A stretch of 48,231 nucleotides of DNA from Streptomyces adustus (GTDB taxonomy: Bacteria; Actinomycetota; Actinomycetes; Streptomycetales; Streptomycetaceae), in the NCBI RefSeq assembly GCF_009377175.1, contig NZ_VJZD01000045.1, positions 1 to 48,231 on the forward strand, read 5' to 3'. Of the stretch, positions 41,223-48,231 are shown in pieces; position 1 is the first letter of the stretch, and each line of letters begins with the position of its first letter. Made by a program: the position numbers and the translations under genes. Below the pieces are notes generated by a model, which saw nothing but the letters and a program-made list of their open reading frames with translations, was not told where the DNA came from and searched no databases.

Positions 41223-41762
41223 ATGCCTGCCGATGATGTTCCCGAGACGTTTCACGTCACCACTGACGAACAGTTGCGCGCCGTCTCCAATCTCACGCGT
41301 CACCGGATCATGGCCGCGCTCCGCTTCGAGCCTGCGACGATCACGCAGCTCGCCGAGCGGGTGGGCCTTGCGAAGGGCAGTTCCAGCTATCACGTACGGC
41401 TGCTGGAGCGGGCCGGCCTGGTGAAGGTGGTACGGACGCGAAAGGTCCGGGGAGTCACCGAGCGGTACTACGCGATGGCCGCGCGGTCGATCGTGTTGCC
41501 GGATCCGGGCGAGGGAGGGCCGGATGTGCTGATGCGGCACGCGGTGGCGGACCTGGAAGCAGCGCCCGCAGCTGGCGAGCGGCACGTACGGATGGCGCAT
41601 CTGCGGCTCACCGAGGAGCAGTTCGCCCAGCTGGGAGCGCGGTTGCAGGAACTGGCGGACGAGTACCAGGCGCTGTCCGATCCGTCGCTGCCGGACGCGT
41701 CACTCGTCTTCGCCCTGTTCCACCCGGCACCGCGCCGACAGGCCGAGGAGGGCGCCAAGTGA
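41223..41762 (+). CDS. ArsR-like winged helix regulator
   Basis: A 179-residue regulator. The N-terminal winged helix (SNLTRHRIMAALRFEPATIT, then QLAERVGLAKGSSSYHVRLL and ERAGLVKVVRTRKVRGVTER) places it with ArsR/helix-turn-helix-20-type repressors, and a helical C-terminal dimer or ligand domain follows. No metal-binding Cys cluster is present, so it probably does not sense a metal. Start ATG at 41223. Its stop overlaps the MFS start (GTGA), making a two-gene operon, and a perfect palindrome lies just upstream. Confidence 0.85.
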   Translation: MPADDVPETFHVTTDEQLRAVSNLTRHRIMAALRFEPATITQLAERVGLAKGSSSYHVRLLERAGLVKVVRTRKVRGVTERYYAMAARSIVLPDPGEGGPDVLMRHAVADLEAAPAAGERHVRMAHLRLTEEQFAQLGARLQELADEYQALSDPSLPDASLVFALFHPAPRRQAEEGAK

Positions 41763-43054
41763 CCTCGGACAGCCGGAAGTTGCCGACCGGGTTCGGACGG
41801 CTGTGGACCGCGCAGACCATCTCCTCGCTCGGCGACGGGGTAACGCATGCCGCGCTGCCGCTGATCGCGCTGACGTTGACGCGGGATCCGATGGCGCTCG
41901 CCGTCGTCACCGCCGCCGGGACGCTGCCGTGGCTGCTCTTCGGGGTGCTCGGCGGTGCGCTGGTGGACCGCTGGGATCGCCGACGCACGATGTGGGTCGC
42001 GGACACGGCACGTGCGGTGCTGCTCGCGATACCCGCGGCGGCGGCAGCGCTCGACGTGCTGAGCGTCGCGCTGCTCGCGGCCGTCGCCTTCCTGCTCGGC
42101 CTCGGCCAACTCTTCTTCGATACGGCCGCCACGGCCTATCTGCCGGAGCTGCTCCGCCGCGACCCCGCACTCCTGGAGCGCGCCAACTCCCGCTTGCGCG
42201 GCGCCCAGACCGCCATGTCCGGTTTCGCGGGGCCACCTGCGGGCAGTGCGCTGCTCGCGCTCGGGCGGGCGGTTCCGCTGCTCACCGACGCGGTGTCGTT
42301 CCTGCTCTCCGCGCTGCTCGTACGTACGCTGCCCGCCATGCCCCGGCCCGTGCCGGAGGTCCGCGAGTCGCTGCTTCGGCAGGCGCGGGCCGGGGCCTCG
42401 TACGTCTTCCGGGACCGGGTGCTGCTCGGGCTGGCGCTGCGCCCGGCGGTCGGGAACGTCGCCTTCCTCGCTGTGGAGACCGTCCTCGCCCTCTTCGCGC
42501 ACGACCGCCTCGGCATCGACACCTATGGCTTCGGTCTGCTCCTCACGGCGGAGGCCACCGGCGGCCTGCTCGGTGCGGGCATCGCCTCCTACCTCGGCCG
42601 ACGACTCGGCACCGGCACCGCGCTGACCTGTACGGCCGCCGTCGAAGGGCTTGCCATCCTGGGCCTGGCCGCTGCCCCGAACCCGTACGTGGCCGGGCTG
42701 GCGCTCGCCGTCTGCGGGGCCGGCATGGGCGCCACGATGGTGCTCGGGCCCTCCCTCCGGCAGGCGATAGTCCCGGGCCACCTGATGGGCCGCGTCGCCT
42801 CCACCTCCCGCATGCTGGCCATGTGTGCCGCGCCCGTCGGGGCCTTCCTCGGCGGCTGGCTGGCCACCACCTACGACATCCGCACCCCGCTCTACGCCGC
42901 CGCCGGCCTCCTCTTGACGATGACGGCCGTCACGGCATCCATGACCAGCAACCGCCGGGTCGAAGCGGCGCTGCGTGCCGCCGCTCCGAACGGCGGTCCG
43001 GACCACCCGGCATCCGAGGATCCCGCCCGGGAGAGCGCACCCGAGCTGTCGTGA
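41759..43054 (+). CDS. MFS exporter
   Basis: A 431-residue major facilitator superfamily protein with about 12 hydrophobic segments. The N-terminal FGRLWTAQTISSLGDGVTHA and LGGALVDRWDRRRTMWVADT (the loop 2-3 motif A, GxxxDRxxRR) are typical of the MFS_3/enterobactin-exporter-like group, which exports siderophores, macrolides and other metabolites. GTG start at 41759 overlaps the ArsR stop. Efflux of a compound sensed by the ArsR-like protein is the probable role. The operon is flanked by sulfur genes but nothing ties the substrate to sulfur. Confidence 0.88.
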   Translation: MTSDSRKLPTGFGRLWTAQTISSLGDGVTHAALPLIALTLTRDPMALAVVTAAGTLPWLLFGVLGGALVDRWDRRRTMWVADTARAVLLAIPAAAAALDVLSVALLAAVAFLLGLGQLFFDTAATAYLPELLRRDPALLERANSRLRGAQTAMSGFAGPPAGSALLALGRAVPLLTDAVSFLLSALLVRTLPAMPRPVPEVRESLLRQARAGASYVFRDRVLLGLALRPAVGNVAFLAVETVLALFAHDRLGIDTYGFGLLLTAEATGGLLGAGIASYLGRRLGTGTALTCTAAVEGLAILGLAAAPNPYVAGLALAVCGAGMGATMVLGPSLRQAIVPGHLMGRVASTSRMLAMCAAPVGAFLGGWLATTYDIRTPLYAAAGLLLTMTAVTASMTSNRRVEAALRAAAPNGGPDHPASEDPARESAPELS

Positions 43055-43197
43055 CGCCTGCCGCGACGGCGCCACGACAGGTCGGGTGCCGGCCCACCGA
43101 GATCAATCTCGGCGGCACTTTCTGTACCGCGATCACGCTCACCCGATTCACCCGCGCCCCGACGTCGGCAGAACCCGCCTCCTGCGCACACGACGAA

Positions 43198-43236
43198 ACC
43201 GGCCCGCGTGCGGCGATGACGCCTGTGCGGGCCGGT
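43198..43236. terminator. Hairpin between convergent MFS and permease genes
   Basis: ACCGGCCCGC (43198-43207) pairs perfectly with GCGGGCCGGT (43227-43236), forming a 10-bp GC-rich stem with a 19-nt loop in the 242-bp gap between two convergent operons. Confidence 0.65.
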
Positions 43237-43296
43237 GCCGAGTGCGCGTGGCCGACGGGTCGGGCGCGCACTCCGTGTCGCTCGTGATCCGTTCGC

Positions 43297-44226
43297 TCAG
43301 CGGGTGACCAGCAGGCCACGGCTGCGCAGTACCCACCGCTCCAGCGGGCTGAAGATCAGCAGGTCGATGGCGATGCCGACGAGCAGGATCAGGAAGATGG
43401 CCAGGAACACCTGCGACATGCTGGAGTTGTTGCGCCCGTTCTCCAGCAACTGGCCCAGGCCGACGCCCAGATCAGGTGAGGAGGCGATGATCTCGGCGGC
43501 CATCAGTGACCGCCAGGAGAACGCCCAGCCCTGCTTGAGTCCCGCCAGATAGCCGGGCAGCGCCCCCGGCATCACGATGTGCCGCGCCTCGCGCAGACCG
43601 GTCGCGCCCATCGTCCGGCCGGCCCGCAGGAACAGCGGCGGGATCTGGTCGATGCCCGCGACCAGGCCGTTGGCGATGGACGGGACCGCGCCGAGCAGGA
43701 TCACGGCGTACATCATCGAGTCGTTGAGGCCCAGCCAGATCACCGCGGGCGGCACCCAGGCCACCGACGGCAACGATTGCAGGCCCGACAGGATGGGACC
43801 GATGGCCGCCCGGACGAACGCCACCCGGGCGACCAGCAGGCCGAGTGGCGTACCGATGGCGAGCGCCAGCAGGAAGCCGAGCAGACCGCGCGAGACGCTG
43901 GTCCAGATGTAGCCGAGCAGCGTGCCCTGGGTCCAGGCGTCGTGCACCTCGCCCCACACGTCGGAGGGCGCGGGCAGCTTGTAGTCGGGGGCGACGTGCG
44001 CCCACACCAGCACCTGCCAGACGACCAGCACCAGTGCCACGGCGGTGACGGGGGGCAGGACCTTGCGTATCAGCGTCTCGCGCAGCGGCGCAGGACCACC
44101 GGCCTGCACGGAGTCCAGGGCGTCGAGCCCGGCCTCCACTCCCGCGAGATCACTCGACGTCCGGCGGTCCCCGAGTGCCGTGGCGCCGTCCTTCTCGGTG
44201 TCGGCGCCGGTGTCAGTGCTGGCCAT
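43297..44226 (-). CDS. Sulfonate/taurine ABC transporter permease
   Basis: A 309-residue permease of the SsuC/TauC type with about six membrane segments after a charged N-terminal 60-residue tail. The EAA motif is AGRTMGATGLREARHIVMPG followed by ALPGYLAGL. ATG at 44226 overlaps the end of the ATPase gene by 14 bp. It is the last gene of a three-gene operon behind the leader peptide. The substrate is inferred from the binding protein and the leader. Confidence 0.92.
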   Translation of the reverse strand: MASTDTGADTEKDGATALGDRRTSSDLAGVEAGLDALDSVQAGGPAPLRETLIRKVLPPVTAVALVLVVWQVLVWAHVAPDYKLPAPSDVWGEVHDAWTQGTLLGYIWTSVSRGLLGFLLALAIGTPLGLLVARVAFVRAAIGPILSGLQSLPSVAWVPPAVIWLGLNDSMMYAVILLGAVPSIANGLVAGIDQIPPLFLRAGRTMGATGLREARHIVMPGALPGYLAGLKQGWAFSWRSLMAAEIIASSPDLGVGLGQLLENGRNNSSMSQVFLAIFLILLVGIAIDLLIFSPLERWVLRSRGLLVTR

Positions 44227-45019
44227 GGCGGCGGATCTCCCCACGCAGTTCTTCGGTGATCTCGACGGACAGCTCGGCGACCGCGCTGTCCTCGATGCGG
44301 CGCGGCTGCGGAATGCCGACCGTCCACTCCCGGGCGATCCGCCCCGGCCGCGAGGACAGCAACACGACGCGCTGGGCCAGTCGTACCGCCTCACGCACGT
44401 TGTGCGTCACGAACAGCACCGACAGTCCCGTCTCCTGCCAGATGCGCGTCAGTTCATCGTGCAGGACGTCCCGGGTGATGGCGTCCAGCGCCGCGAACGG
44501 CTCGTCCATCAGCAGCAGTCGGCTGTCCTGGGCCAGCGCCCGGGCCAGCGCGACGCGCTGGCGCATGCCGCCCGACAGCTCGTGCACCCGCTTGCCGTAC
44601 GCGCCTTCCAGCCGTACGAGTCCCAGCAGCCGTTCCGCCTCCTGACGGCGCTCCGGCTTGGCGACCCCGCGCAGTTTCAGCGCGAGCTCGATGTTCTTGC
44701 CCGCGGTCAGCCACGGGAACAGGGCGTGCTCCTGGAACATCAGGGCGGGCCGGCCGTCCGTGCCGATCGAGCCGGCGGACGGCCGGTCCAGTCCCGCGAC
44801 CAGGTTCAGCAGGGTGGACTTGCCACAGCCCGAGGCCCCCAGGAGGGTGACGAACTCGCCCGGTGCGACATCGAGCGTGATGTCGTCCAGCACGAGCTGC
44901 GATCCGCCGGGCGTGCCCCGGACGGGGAAGGACTTCGAGACGTGCTCGATACGGGCGGCGTACGTCACCGCCGTGGTGTCCTCGACCGTGCTGGTGAATG
45001 TGGCGGCCATGGTCGTCAC
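44213..45019 (-). CDS. Sulfonate/taurine ABC transporter ATPase
   Basis: The 268-residue ATPase has Walker A GASGCGKST, Q-loop FQEHALFPWL, signature LSGGMRQRVALARAL, and Walker B RLLLMDEPFAALD, with the switch VTHNVREAVR. ATG at 45019 or, three codons on, 45010. It lies 30 bp after the substrate-binding gene. A paralogue of the ATPase at 36841-37635, but the two are too different to be a recent duplication. Confidence 0.92.
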   Translation of the reverse strand: MTTMAATFTSTVEDTTAVTYAARIEHVSKSFPVRGTPGGSQLVLDDITLDVAPGEFVTLLGASGCGKSTLLNLVAGLDRPSAGSIGTDGRPALMFQEHALFPWLTAGKNIELALKLRGVAKPERRQEAERLLGLVRLEGAYGKRVHELSGGMRQRVALARALAQDSRLLLMDEPFAALDAITRDVLHDELTRIWQETGLSVLFVTHNVREAVRLAQRVVLLSSRPGRIAREWTVGIPQPRRIEDSAVAELSVEITEELRGEIRRHGQH

Positions 45020-45049
45020 CTCCTGGGAACTCGTCGGGACCGGTGGTCG

Positions 45050-46159
45050 TTACTTGGCGCCGAGACCGGCGTCGTCGACCGCGGTCTTGCCCTCGGCCTT
45101 GAGGACCTTGTTGAGCGGTGCGAGGTCGTAGATGCCCTTCAGGTCGGGCTTGTCCAGCAGACCGGCCTTGACCGCGTGCTCGGCCTCGCTGTTGAGGGTG
45201 GAGGCCAGCGGGTCGTCGAGGAACGTGACGGACTTCCAGGCCGGGTCGATGACGTCGGCGGGCAGCGCCTTGCCGGACAGCTTCTCCAGCGCAGAGTTGG
45301 CGGAGGTCTTCGCCTTCTCGGGGTTGGCGTTGATCCACGCGTTCGTCTTCACCGAGCCGCGCAGGACGGCCTCGACGACATCCGGGTGTTCCTTCAGGAA
45401 CTTCTGCGACACGATGATGTTCGTGATCACGAACTTGTTGTCGGGCCACAGCGTCGACTCGTCGAGCAGCACCTTGGCGCCTTCGGCAACCAGCTTCGAG
45501 GCGGTCGGCTCAGGAACCCAGGCGCCGTCGATGGAGCCGGACTTGTAGGCGTCCGGGGTGATCTTGTTGTCGGTGCGGACGACGGAGACGTCGCCCTTGC
45601 CGCTCTCGGCGTCCACCTTCCACCCCTGGTCCGCGATCCAGTTGAGGAACGCGACATCCTGGGTGTTGCCGAGCTGAGGCGTGGCGATCTTCTTGCCCTT
45701 GACGTCGTCCAGGGACTTGATCTTCTTCGGGTTGACGACCAGCTTCACGCCGCCGGAGGCGGAACCGCCGATGATCCGCAGGTTTTTGCCGCCCGACTTG
45801 GTGTAGCCGTTGATGGCGGGGGAGGGGCCGATCCAGCCGATGTCGATGGAACCGGCGTTGAGCGCCTCGATCTCGGACGGGCCGGCGTTGAAGGTCGAGG
45901 CCTTGATCGTGGTGCCGCCGAGCTCCTTCTGGAACAGGCCCTCCTGGACGCCGACCAGAGCGGTGGCGTGCGTCAGGTTGGGGAAGTAGCCGATCTTCAC
46001 TTCGTCGGCGGAGAGCTTCTTGGCGCCTGCCGCGGCAGCCGGGGCCTGCTTGCTGTCGTCGGTCGATGCGGAGCCGTAGCCGCATGCGGTGAGCAGGAGC
46101 GGAAGCGTGGCCATGACGGCGAGGGTGCGCAGAGTCGTAAGCGGTCTTGCGGCAGACAC
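45050..46159 (-). CDS. Aliphatic sulfonate/taurine substrate-binding lipoprotein
   Basis: A 369-residue lipoprotein with signal peptide and lipobox LLTAC. The mature part has the SsuA/TauA fold: VKIGYFPNLTHATALVGVQE, STFNAGPSEIEALNAGSIDI then GWIGPSPAING, and GSIDGAWVPEPTASKL. The GPS/GWIGPSPAI pattern is typical of aliphatic-sulfonate binders, and no extra domain is present, unlike the homologue at 38548-39891. First structural gene of the operon, 61 bp after the leader peptide stop. It probably scavenges organosulfur compounds when cysteine is low. Confidence 0.92.
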   Translation of the reverse strand: MSAARPLTTLRTLAVMATLPLLLTACGYGSASTDDSKQAPAAAAGAKKLSADEVKIGYFPNLTHATALVGVQEGLFQKELGGTTIKASTFNAGPSEIEALNAGSIDIGWIGPSPAINGYTKSGGKNLRIIGGSASGGVKLVVNPKKIKSLDDVKGKKIATPQLGNTQDVAFLNWIADQGWKVDAESGKGDVSVVRTDNKITPDAYKSGSIDGAWVPEPTASKLVAEGAKVLLDESTLWPDNKFVITNIIVSQKFLKEHPDVVEAVLRGSVKTNAWINANPEKAKTSANSALEKLSGKALPADVIDPAWKSVTFLDDPLASTLNSEAEHAVKAGLLDKPDLKGIYDLAPLNKVLKAEGKTAVDDAGLGAK

Positions 46160-46220
46160 GGAGGTGTCCTCTCAGGGAAGGAGGGGCGATCAAGGAGGTG
46201 TGGCATGACGCGTTGAGGTC

Positions 46221-46322
46221 TCAGACGGTCCGACAGATGGCGCTGGACGTACGGGCGAAGTCGATGTGACGACGCGAAGTCAGCACGGACAGCACCCGGT
46301 CTGCGCAGCTGAGCGCTCCCAC
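46221..46322 (-). CDS. Sulfur-operon leader peptide (RHID...SxxCR type)
   Basis: A 33-residue ORF starting at GTG 46322 after GGGGGG and ending just before the substrate-binding gene. The end, RRHIDFARTSSAICR plus TV, matches the leader peptides found upstream of many Streptomyces sulfur-assimilation operons (TSRRHIDLxRxxSxxCR). Cys residues lie at positions 6 and 30. Slow translation at Cys codons is thought to control transcription or translation of the operon in response to cysteine supply. The operator-like palindrome sits just upstream. Short, but the match to the type is specific. Confidence 0.8.
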   Translation of the reverse strand: MGALSCADRVLSVLTSRRHIDFARTSSAICRTV

Positions 46323-46339
46323 GGCCACCCCCCGATTCC

Positions 46340-46365
46340 TAGTTTTCCTACCTGGTTGATAGGGA
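46340..46365. promoter_or_regulatory. Sulfur-regulon operator candidate, site 2
   Basis: TAGTTTTCCTA-N9-TAGGGA lies 18 bases upstream of the leader peptide start. Eleven bases on the left, six on the right and the 9-base spacing are identical to site 1 at 31181-31210, 15 kb away in front of the DszC/SfnB-like gene. It probably overlaps the promoter of the ABC operon. Confidence 0.7.
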
Positions 46366-46578
46366 TCGTGGCAGAACGCGGGACCCATCCCAAGAGGGTA
46401 ATCACATGGTGGACATAACCATCTCAGCATTCAAGATGGATGGCGATGGTCCCAGCGTGCCGGCGGTTTTCTCGGGCGCCCGAGATCGCCGGTCGAGAAT
46501 CAAATTCTGCCGATGGAGCGGTAGTTGCTGTCCTACGCTGGACCCCACGAGGTCAGGCGAGCGTTGTCCGGGGGTTCG

Positions 46579-47415
46579 ATGATCGTCGGCATTCACGGGA
46601 TCCGCTGCTACCGCTACCTTGCGCAGGCCGGGAGCGCGGAAGGGGCCGCGCAGGCGCTGGCCGCCGAATGGGGTGCGGCACTGGGCACCGATTACGACGG
46701 CCGTTCCTACGAGCAAGGCGGCCTTGAAGCCGCCTACTACGCGCATCTGCTGCATCTGGGCACGGCTCAGGGAGCGACGGCCGAGGACCCGGAACTCCTG
46801 GGGGCGACAGGCCGGCAGATGCTCGCGGACTGGGCAGCAGCGCTCGGCGCCCCCGACGAGGTCCTCATGGGCCGGGCCGGGCTGCCGGTGCGCCAGATCG
46901 CCGAGTGGATCGCCCGCCGTCACGGCGACCTGGCCAGACGGGTGGTGGTGTTGTTCTGCCGAGAGGCCGATACATACCTGGACCATCCCGCCTCGCAGCG
47001 GCGTGCGAACGTGCGAGACGAGCTCAGCGCGGTCCTGGAGCGCCGACGACCCAGGGCGCTGATCGCGCACTCGCTGGGCAGCGTGGTCGCCTACGAGACC
47101 TTGTGGCACCGTCCGGTGGAGCTCGATCTGCTGATCACGCTGGGTTCGCCGCTGGGCCTGCCCGGGGCGATCCGCGACCGCCTGTCCCTGGGACCGGGCA
47201 ACGAGGAGCGGATCGGGCAGCGACCGCCGGGCGTGAGACGGTGGGTGAACATCGCCGACATCGGGGACGTCGTGGCGATCCCCCGCGACCTGCCCGCCGC
47301 GTTCCCGGGCATCGACGCCCATCATGAGGTGAGCCTGGGCCTGGTCGCCTCCCACAAGGCGACGCGCTACCTGGCCGTGCCCGAGGTGGCTGCCGAACTG
47401 GCCCGCGTGCGCTGA
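46579..47415 (+). CDS. Alpha/beta-hydrolase-like protein
   Basis: A 278-residue protein beginning MIVGIHGIRCYRYL, the HG strand-loop that forms the oxyanion hole in alpha/beta hydrolases. The nucleophile elbow is ALIAHSLGSVVAYETL (A-H-S-L-G, Ser around residue 163), followed by LLITLGSPLGLPGAI, with Asp (NIADIGDVVAIP) and a C-terminal His region that could complete the triad. No signal peptide. Similar proteins occur near WD40 and other conflict-system genes in Streptomyces, but I cannot name a characterised homologue. ATG at 46579 follows GGGGG and is preferred to 46525. Confidence 0.75.
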   Translation: MIVGIHGIRCYRYLAQAGSAEGAAQALAAEWGAALGTDYDGRSYEQGGLEAAYYAHLLHLGTAQGATAEDPELLGATGRQMLADWAAALGAPDEVLMGRAGLPVRQIAEWIARRHGDLARRVVVLFCREADTYLDHPASQRRANVRDELSAVLERRRPRALIAHSLGSVVAYETLWHRPVELDLLITLGSPLGLPGAIRDRLSLGPGNEERIGQRPPGVRRWVNIADIGDVVAIPRDLPAAFPGIDAHHEVSLGLVASHKATRYLAVPEVAAELARVR

Positions 47416-47439
47416 TCGCGTCCCTGCGGTCTCCGGAGG

Positions 47440-48231
47440 TCAGCCGACGCGGCGCAGCACGACGATCTCCCACTCGCATCCCAGAACCAACCGGTCGCCG
47501 CACGCCAGCAACGACTGCACCGCGCCCGGCACACCGATGCTGACGACGGCGTCCTGCGCTGTCGGACTCCAGACGCGGACGGCGCCGTCGTCCGCCGAGA
47601 CCACCAGGGGTCCGTCCGGTCCCGCACCACAGGCGAGCGCGTTCACCCCGCCGACGGCAGGCAGCGGGTCCCCGTACCCCCGTATGTGCTGCGGGTCCGA
47701 CAGGTCCCACAGGCGTACGGCGCCGTCCTGCCCTCCTGTGACGGCGAGCGGAACGCCGTCGTCGGTCATGGTGCAGGACAGCGCGGTGGCCCAGCCCTGA
47801 TGGGCCTGCACGGGCGGGGCGAGCGGGAGTCCCGTCGCCAGGTCCCATGAGCGCAGGCTGCCGTCGTCGCCGCATGACAGTACGGCCGGTCGTTCGCCCA
47901 CCGTCGTGCAGGCCAGCGCGTTGACCCCGCCGACGTGCCCGGCCAGTGGCAGGCCCCGACGCGCGCCGCTCTCCACGTCCCACAGGTTCAGCAGGCCGTC
48001 GGTGCCCGCCGACACGAGGACCGGTCCGTCGTCGAGGAACGTGGTCGCCAGGGCCTGCACCGGCGTGGTCGCGGGGGTGAACGCCGGTCCGCAGGGGGTG
48101 CCTTCGCGCAGATCGAAGGCGCGGGGCCGGCCGTCGGCGCCAGCGGTGAGTACCAGCGGACGCTCCCGTACGGCGATGACGGCGAGAGCGTGCACGGAGG
48201 CGGGGCGTCCGGTCGTCGCGGTGGCGGGGGC
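47440..48231 (-). CDS. WD40-repeat protein, 3' part (runs off the window)
   Basis: The C-terminal 263 residues contain about five WD40 blades (for example VLVSAGTDGLLNLWDVESG, AVLSCGDDGSLRSWDLATG, AVTGGQDGAVRLWDLSD), ending CEWEIVVLRRVG. The frame is open to the right edge, so the start and any N-terminal effector domain (kinase, peptidase or NTPase are common in Streptomyces) are outside. It is convergent with the alpha/beta hydrolase, with only 24 bp between stops. Confidence 0.88.
   Translation of the reverse strand, partial: APATATTGRPASVHALAVIAVRERPLVLTAGADGRPRAFDLREGTPCGPAFTPATTPVQALATTFLDDGPVLVSAGTDGLLNLWDVESGARRGLPLAGHVGGVNALACTTVGERPAVLSCGDDGSLRSWDLATGLPLAPPVQAHQGWATALSCTMTDDGVPLAVTGGQDGAVRLWDLSDPQHIRGYGDPLPAVGGVNALACGAGPDGPLVVSADDGAVRVWSPTAQDAVVSIGVPGAVQSLLACGDRLVLGCEWEIVVLRRVG

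Noticed and set aside
46406..46422. ATGGT-N7-ACCAT inverted repeat upstream of the sulfonate operon
   Set aside because: Short arms and no second copy near other sulfur genes; weaker than the site at 46340.

Overview
The window reads as actinomycete DNA, most likely Streptomyces or a close relative. It is strongly GC-rich with G/C-biased third codon positions and many GTG starts (one TTG). It has a Nur-type box in front of an Fe-type superoxide dismutase, a 'RRHID...SxxCR' sulfur leader peptide, and insertion-sequence relics of the IS630, IS701 and IS1380 families. No rRNA, tRNA, CRISPR array or replication origin was recognised.

Region 1 (about 1-11.2 kb) is accessory DNA in decay. It holds a 127-bp exact repeat of part of an acetyltransferase gene, a GntR regulator with its recognition helix deleted, IS630 and IS701 fragments, a GT2 glycosyltransferase, a DUF3626 protein, a divergent cupin/LysR pair with a perfect palindrome between them, a frameshifted GDSL esterase, and a TetR/FAD-monooxygenase operon with an obvious operator. 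It ends with an 864-bp TA-flanked IS630-type element that carries a foreign gene fragment and sits in the stop codon of a small ORF.

Region 2 (11.2-23.3 kb) contains a methyltransferase, an HXXEE protein, a TetR-aldo/keto reductase-quinone reductase operon, a GNAT acetyltransferase, Fe-type SOD, an unrecognised helical protein, a SMI1/KNR4 (SUKH) protein, and a convergent 1002-residue TPR-CHAT protease-like protein followed by a possible 31-residue peptide.

Region 3 (23.3-29.0 kb) is one 1580-residue secreted protein bracketed by two same-orientation IS1380 relics. It has a signal peptide, a CdtB-like (cytolethal distending toxin nuclease) domain with the catalytic set intact, an SGNH domain that has lost its Ser, Asn and His, five calcium-binding VCBS/FG-GAP repeats, a GH18 chitinase with an intact DxxDxDxE motif, and two carbohydrate-binding modules. 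This is the most unusual object in the window.

Region 4 (29.4-46.4 kb) looks like an organosulfur acquisition block. It holds a DszA/NtaA-type flavin monooxygenase, the relic of a second one, a DszC/SfnB-type acyl-CoA dehydrogenase-like oxygenase, a cluster-less Rrf2 regulator, and two sulfonate/taurine-type ABC importers. One importer operon starts with a GntR regulator and also encodes an AprB-like ferredoxin, a substrate-binding protein with a NosL-like tail, and an AprA-like flavoprotein fused to HEAT repeats. The other is preceded by a cysteine-type leader peptide. An almost identical palindrome (TAGTTTTCCTA-N9-TAGGGA) precedes both the oxygenase gene and the second importer, and a shorter variant overlaps the start of the GntR operon, so one regulator probably links them. 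An ArsR/MFS exporter operon is embedded between the importers.

Region 5 (46.5-48.2 kb) has an alpha/beta-hydrolase-like protein convergent with the 3' end of a WD40 gene that runs off the right edge.
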